Source of the DNA: Roseibium alexandrii DFL-11
GTDB lineage: Bacteria > Pseudomonadota > Alphaproteobacteria > Rhizobiales > Stappiaceae
Length of the DNA stretch: 64,000 nucleotides
NCBI RefSeq assembly: GCF_000158095.2
Contig: NZ_CM011002.1
Span: forward strand, 186,001 to 250,000
Direction: 5' to 3'
Below, one piece after another: positions 62,064-64,000 of the stretch; position 1 is the stretch's first letter; each line of letters opens with the position of its first letter. A model generated the notes under the pieces. It saw nothing but the letters and a program-made list of their open reading frames with translations. It did no database searches and was not told the origin of the DNA. Position numbers and translations under genes: made by a program.

Positions 62064-62594
62064 TCAGGGCGTCAAGCCGGGCGGGACCTGCCGGTAGAGC
62101 GGATGGCCATGCCAGAAGACATCCGTTGGTCCGACTGCAAAATCAACCACGTTCCAGCGGTCATATTGATAGCGAAGCAGAACATAGGTTTGAAGACCGT
62201 CCATATAGTCCGCCTCGCTGGCGTAAACGGTGTTGCGCAGGTCGATCGGAGCGCCTCCGGGCCGTTGTGGCGCAACGCCTGCAAAGGCCCAACCACCGCC
62301 AGCCCGAAGCCAGCTCACAACGAATTCGACCGGCGCTCCAAAATGGGCTTCGGCCAGCGGGCGGACCGCGTTAAGGATTGCTGAGCGCTCGGCAGTGCCT
62401 CTTGCTGGCTCCTGGACCGGTTGGGCATGTGCGGCCGGGGTGAGGATCAAGAGGCAAGCGGCGCATAAGAGTGCGCTGACAAACCTCTGGAATACATATA
62501 AAAACCGGCCTTGTTCTGAATTTGATTCAACCAGCTTCCGTTTGGGAAGTATCTGTCCGCCTGGCGCGGAAATCTTAAGATGAAAGTCAGTCAT
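62064..62594 (-). CDS. Small exported protein of unknown function
   Basis: 176 aa from the ATG at 62594. A hydrophobic stretch FVSALLCAACLLILTPAAHA with a cleavage site before QPV sits unusually far in (about residue 38-57), so a nearer start may be used, but none with a standard codon is visible. The mature part has SAILNAVRPLAEAHFGAPVEFVVSWLRAGGGWAFAGVAPQ and YVLLRYQYDRWNVVDFAVGPTDVFW. No family named. Its start codon overlaps that of the divergent racemase gene (CATG). Confidence 0.7.
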   Translation of the reverse strand: MTDFHLKISAPGGQILPKRKLVESNSEQGRFLYVFQRFVSALLCAACLLILTPAAHAQPVQEPARGTAERSAILNAVRPLAEAHFGAPVEFVVSWLRAGGGWAFAGVAPQRPGGAPIDLRNTVYASEADYMDGLQTYVLLRYQYDRWNVVDFAVGPTDVFWHGHPLYRQVPPGLTP

Positions 62595-63285
62595 GAAAAC
62601 CATTGGTCTGCTCGGCGGTATGAGCTGGGAAAGCACAGTCACTTATTACCAGCTTTTGAACCGAATGACACGGGATCGGCTGGGCGGCCTGCATTCGGCG
62701 AAATGTCTGCTTTGGTCTTTCGATTTTGCCGATGTTGCCAAGGCGCAATCCGATGGCGACTGGGCACGGGCAACGCGCCTCATGATTGACGCAGCGCAGA
62801 ACCTGGAACGCGGCGGTGCGGAGTGCTTGGTGATATGTACCAACACCATGCATAAAATGGCCGGAGAGGTTCAGGCCGCGGTCGATATCCCACTCATTCA
62901 CATTGCCGATGCGACGGCACCGGCAATCAAGTCAGCAGGCAGCACAGCGCCCTTGCTGCTCGCAACCGCCTATACGATGGAGCAGGACTTTTACAAAGGT
63001 CATCTGCGTGATCAGCACGGGATTGAGGTGCGGATCCCGGAGGCTGATGACCGGGCGGCGGTGCACCGGATCATCTATGAAGAACTTTGTCAGGGAGAAG
63101 TGTTGGACCGCTCCAAGACGCGCTATCTCGACGTTGTTGACCGCGCCGTCGCTGCAGGTGCCGATGGCGTTATATTCGGATGCACGGAAATCGGACTATT
63201 GGTTTCAGAAGTAGACTTTCGCGTTCCAGCCTTCAATACAACAACGCTGCATGCCGAGGCCGCCGTCAGTTTTGCACTCGGCTGA
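62593..63285 (+). CDS. ygeA: Amino-acid racemase of the aspartate/glutamate family (YgeA-like)
   Basis: 230 aa. The N-terminus MKTIGLLGGMSWESTVTYYQLLN and the two catalytic cysteines in CTNTMHK and FGCTEIGLL match E. coli YgeA closely; HIADAT, YTMEQDFY and IPEADDRA also agree. YgeA is a broad-specificity racemase (homoserine, Met, Leu and others) that does not need pyridoxal phosphate. Followed by an SDR gene. Confidence 0.93.
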   Translation: MKTIGLLGGMSWESTVTYYQLLNRMTRDRLGGLHSAKCLLWSFDFADVAKAQSDGDWARATRLMIDAAQNLERGGAECLVICTNTMHKMAGEVQAAVDIPLIHIADATAPAIKSAGSTAPLLLATAYTMEQDFYKGHLRDQHGIEVRIPEADDRAAVHRIIYEELCQGEVLDRSKTRYLDVVDRAVAAGADGVIFGCTEIGLLVSEVDFRVPAFNTTTLHAEAAVSFALG

Positions 63286-63341
63286 ATACGAAAATCTGAT
63301 CAGAGACACTTGAAACTGCGGCCGGCAATGGGCATTTGCGC

Positions 63342-63367
63342 AAAAGTAAACTCATCAGTATACTTTT
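63342..63367. promoter_or_regulatory. Possible operator upstream of the last SDR gene
   Basis: AAAAGTA / TACTTTT arms 12 bases apart, and within them the near direct repeat AGTAAACT-CATC-AGTATACT. It lies 26 bases before the SDR start. A binding site for a HxlR or TetR-like regulator is possible; none is encoded next to it in the window. Confidence 0.35.
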
Positions 63368-63392
63368 TTCGCAAAGCTTGAAAGGAAAGACC

Positions 63393-64000
63393 ATGACCGC
63401 CACCGCTCTGATCACCGGAGCCTCTTCAGGTATCGGTGCCGCATTTGCCCGCTACCATGCCGCAAAAGGCGGAGATCTTGTTCTCGTCGCACGGCGTGAA
63501 GACGCGCTCGAGCAGTTGAAAACAGAGCTGGAGGCAAAGCATGGCATTAATGTGCATGTCTTTGCGCGGGATGTGGGGTCTGGCGAAGCCGCGCAAGCGC
63601 TGTACGACGAGATCACCAAGGCGGGGATTGAGGTTGGAATTCTGATCAACAATGCCGGATTTGGCGGCCGGGGCAATCACATCGAGCGGGAGCTTGCCAG
63701 CGAGCAGGCGATGGTCGATCTGAATGTCATGTCCTTGATGACGCTGACCCGGCTGTTCGGACACGAAATGGCCCAGCGCGGGAAGGGCTACATCCTGAAT
63801 GTCGGGTCAACGGCCGGTTTTATGCCCGGGCCATCACAGGCCGTCTATTTCGCAACCAAAGCCTTCGTGAACTCCTATTCGCAGGCGCTCAATGAAGAGT
63901 TGAAGCCTAAGGGCGTGAAAGTGACAGTTCTGGCACCTGGATATGTCGAGACTGAGTTTGCCAAAATTGCAGATCTTGAAGGAACGCAGCTGACGCGCTC
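63393..64000 (+). CDS. Short-chain dehydrogenase/reductase, 3' end cut
   Basis: At least 202 residues from the ATG at 63393 (AAAGGA upstream), open to the window end. The cofactor motif is TGASSGIG, INNAGFGG follows, and the active site has Ser in NVGSTAG and YFATK, then APGYVETEF. This is the classical SDR pattern of short oxidoreductases similar to DltE-type or YdfG-type enzymes. Substrate unknown. Confidence 0.9.
   Translation, partial: MTATALITGASSGIGAAFARYHAAKGGDLVLVARREDALEQLKTELEAKHGINVHVFARDVGSGEAAQALYDEITKAGIEVGILINNAGFGGRGNHIERELASEQAMVDLNVMSLMTLTRLFGHEMAQRGKGYILNVGSTAGFMPGPSQAVYFATKAFVNSYSQALNEELKPKGVKVTVLAPGYVETEFAKIADLEGTQLTR

Overview
The window is a chromosomal segment from a motile alphaproteobacterium, most likely of the order Hyphomicrobiales and close to Roseibium/Labrenzia/Stappia. 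Evidence: FlbT, FlaF and FliX, FlgF/FlgG/FlgA gene order, CckA directly behind flhB, CtrA-type TTAA-N7-TTAA sites, a DksA with a single zinc-finger cysteine, and flagellins of the alphaproteobacterial type. Genus is an inference from gene content; no rRNA gene is present to confirm it.

Flagellar region (2-37644). The 3' end of flgK and flgL are on the plus strand. On the minus strand follow flaF and flbT (post-transcriptional regulators of flagellin), five tandem flagellin genes, and flaG. Next are flgI-flgJ-flgN (minus), fliX and dksA (plus), flgF-flgG-flgA-flgH (minus), and fliL-fliM-DUF6468 protein-motE-giant AMIN/TPR-like protein (plus). Then come a DUF2336 gene, fliO-fliP (minus), and flgB-flgC-fliE-fliQ-fliR-flhB-cckA (plus). 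Together these cover the rod, P and L rings, part of the export gate, a switch protein, stator accessory factors, hook-filament junction, filament, and the cell-cycle kinase that feeds CtrA, whose probable sites lie in front of several of these units.

Accessory and housekeeping region (37699-64000). A cupin gene is followed by a minus-strand lipid operon: a YnbA-like CDP-alcohol phosphatidyltransferase, a YnbB-like CdsA paralogue, a PlsC-like acyltransferase and a VTT/DedA-like membrane protein. Next are an AaeAB-like efflux pair, a TauE/SafE transporter, a TetR regulator with a clear operator and a VOC protein, an SDR, and a lipoprotein. A three-gene operon of coiled-coil and membrane proteins of unknown function follows (46550-50267). 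A SABATH-type carboxyl methyltransferase, usually a plant family, lies beside a large MscS channel. The rest is psuK-psuG (pseudouridine breakdown), recA, alaS, a cyclic-nucleotide-gated potassium channel, a small exported protein, a YgeA-type racemase, and an SDR cut by the window end.

The most interesting signals are: a hairpin with AGGA in its loop shared by the leaders of four flagellins (candidate FlbT target); the unknown coiled-coil/DUF6384 operon; the ynbAB-plsC-VTT lipid operon; the giant periplasmic protein paired with MotE; the bacterial SABATH enzyme; a triple Trp motif at the FliM N-terminus; and a 122-base flbT/flaF overlap. No CRISPR array, insertion sequence, prophage or tRNA gene was seen.
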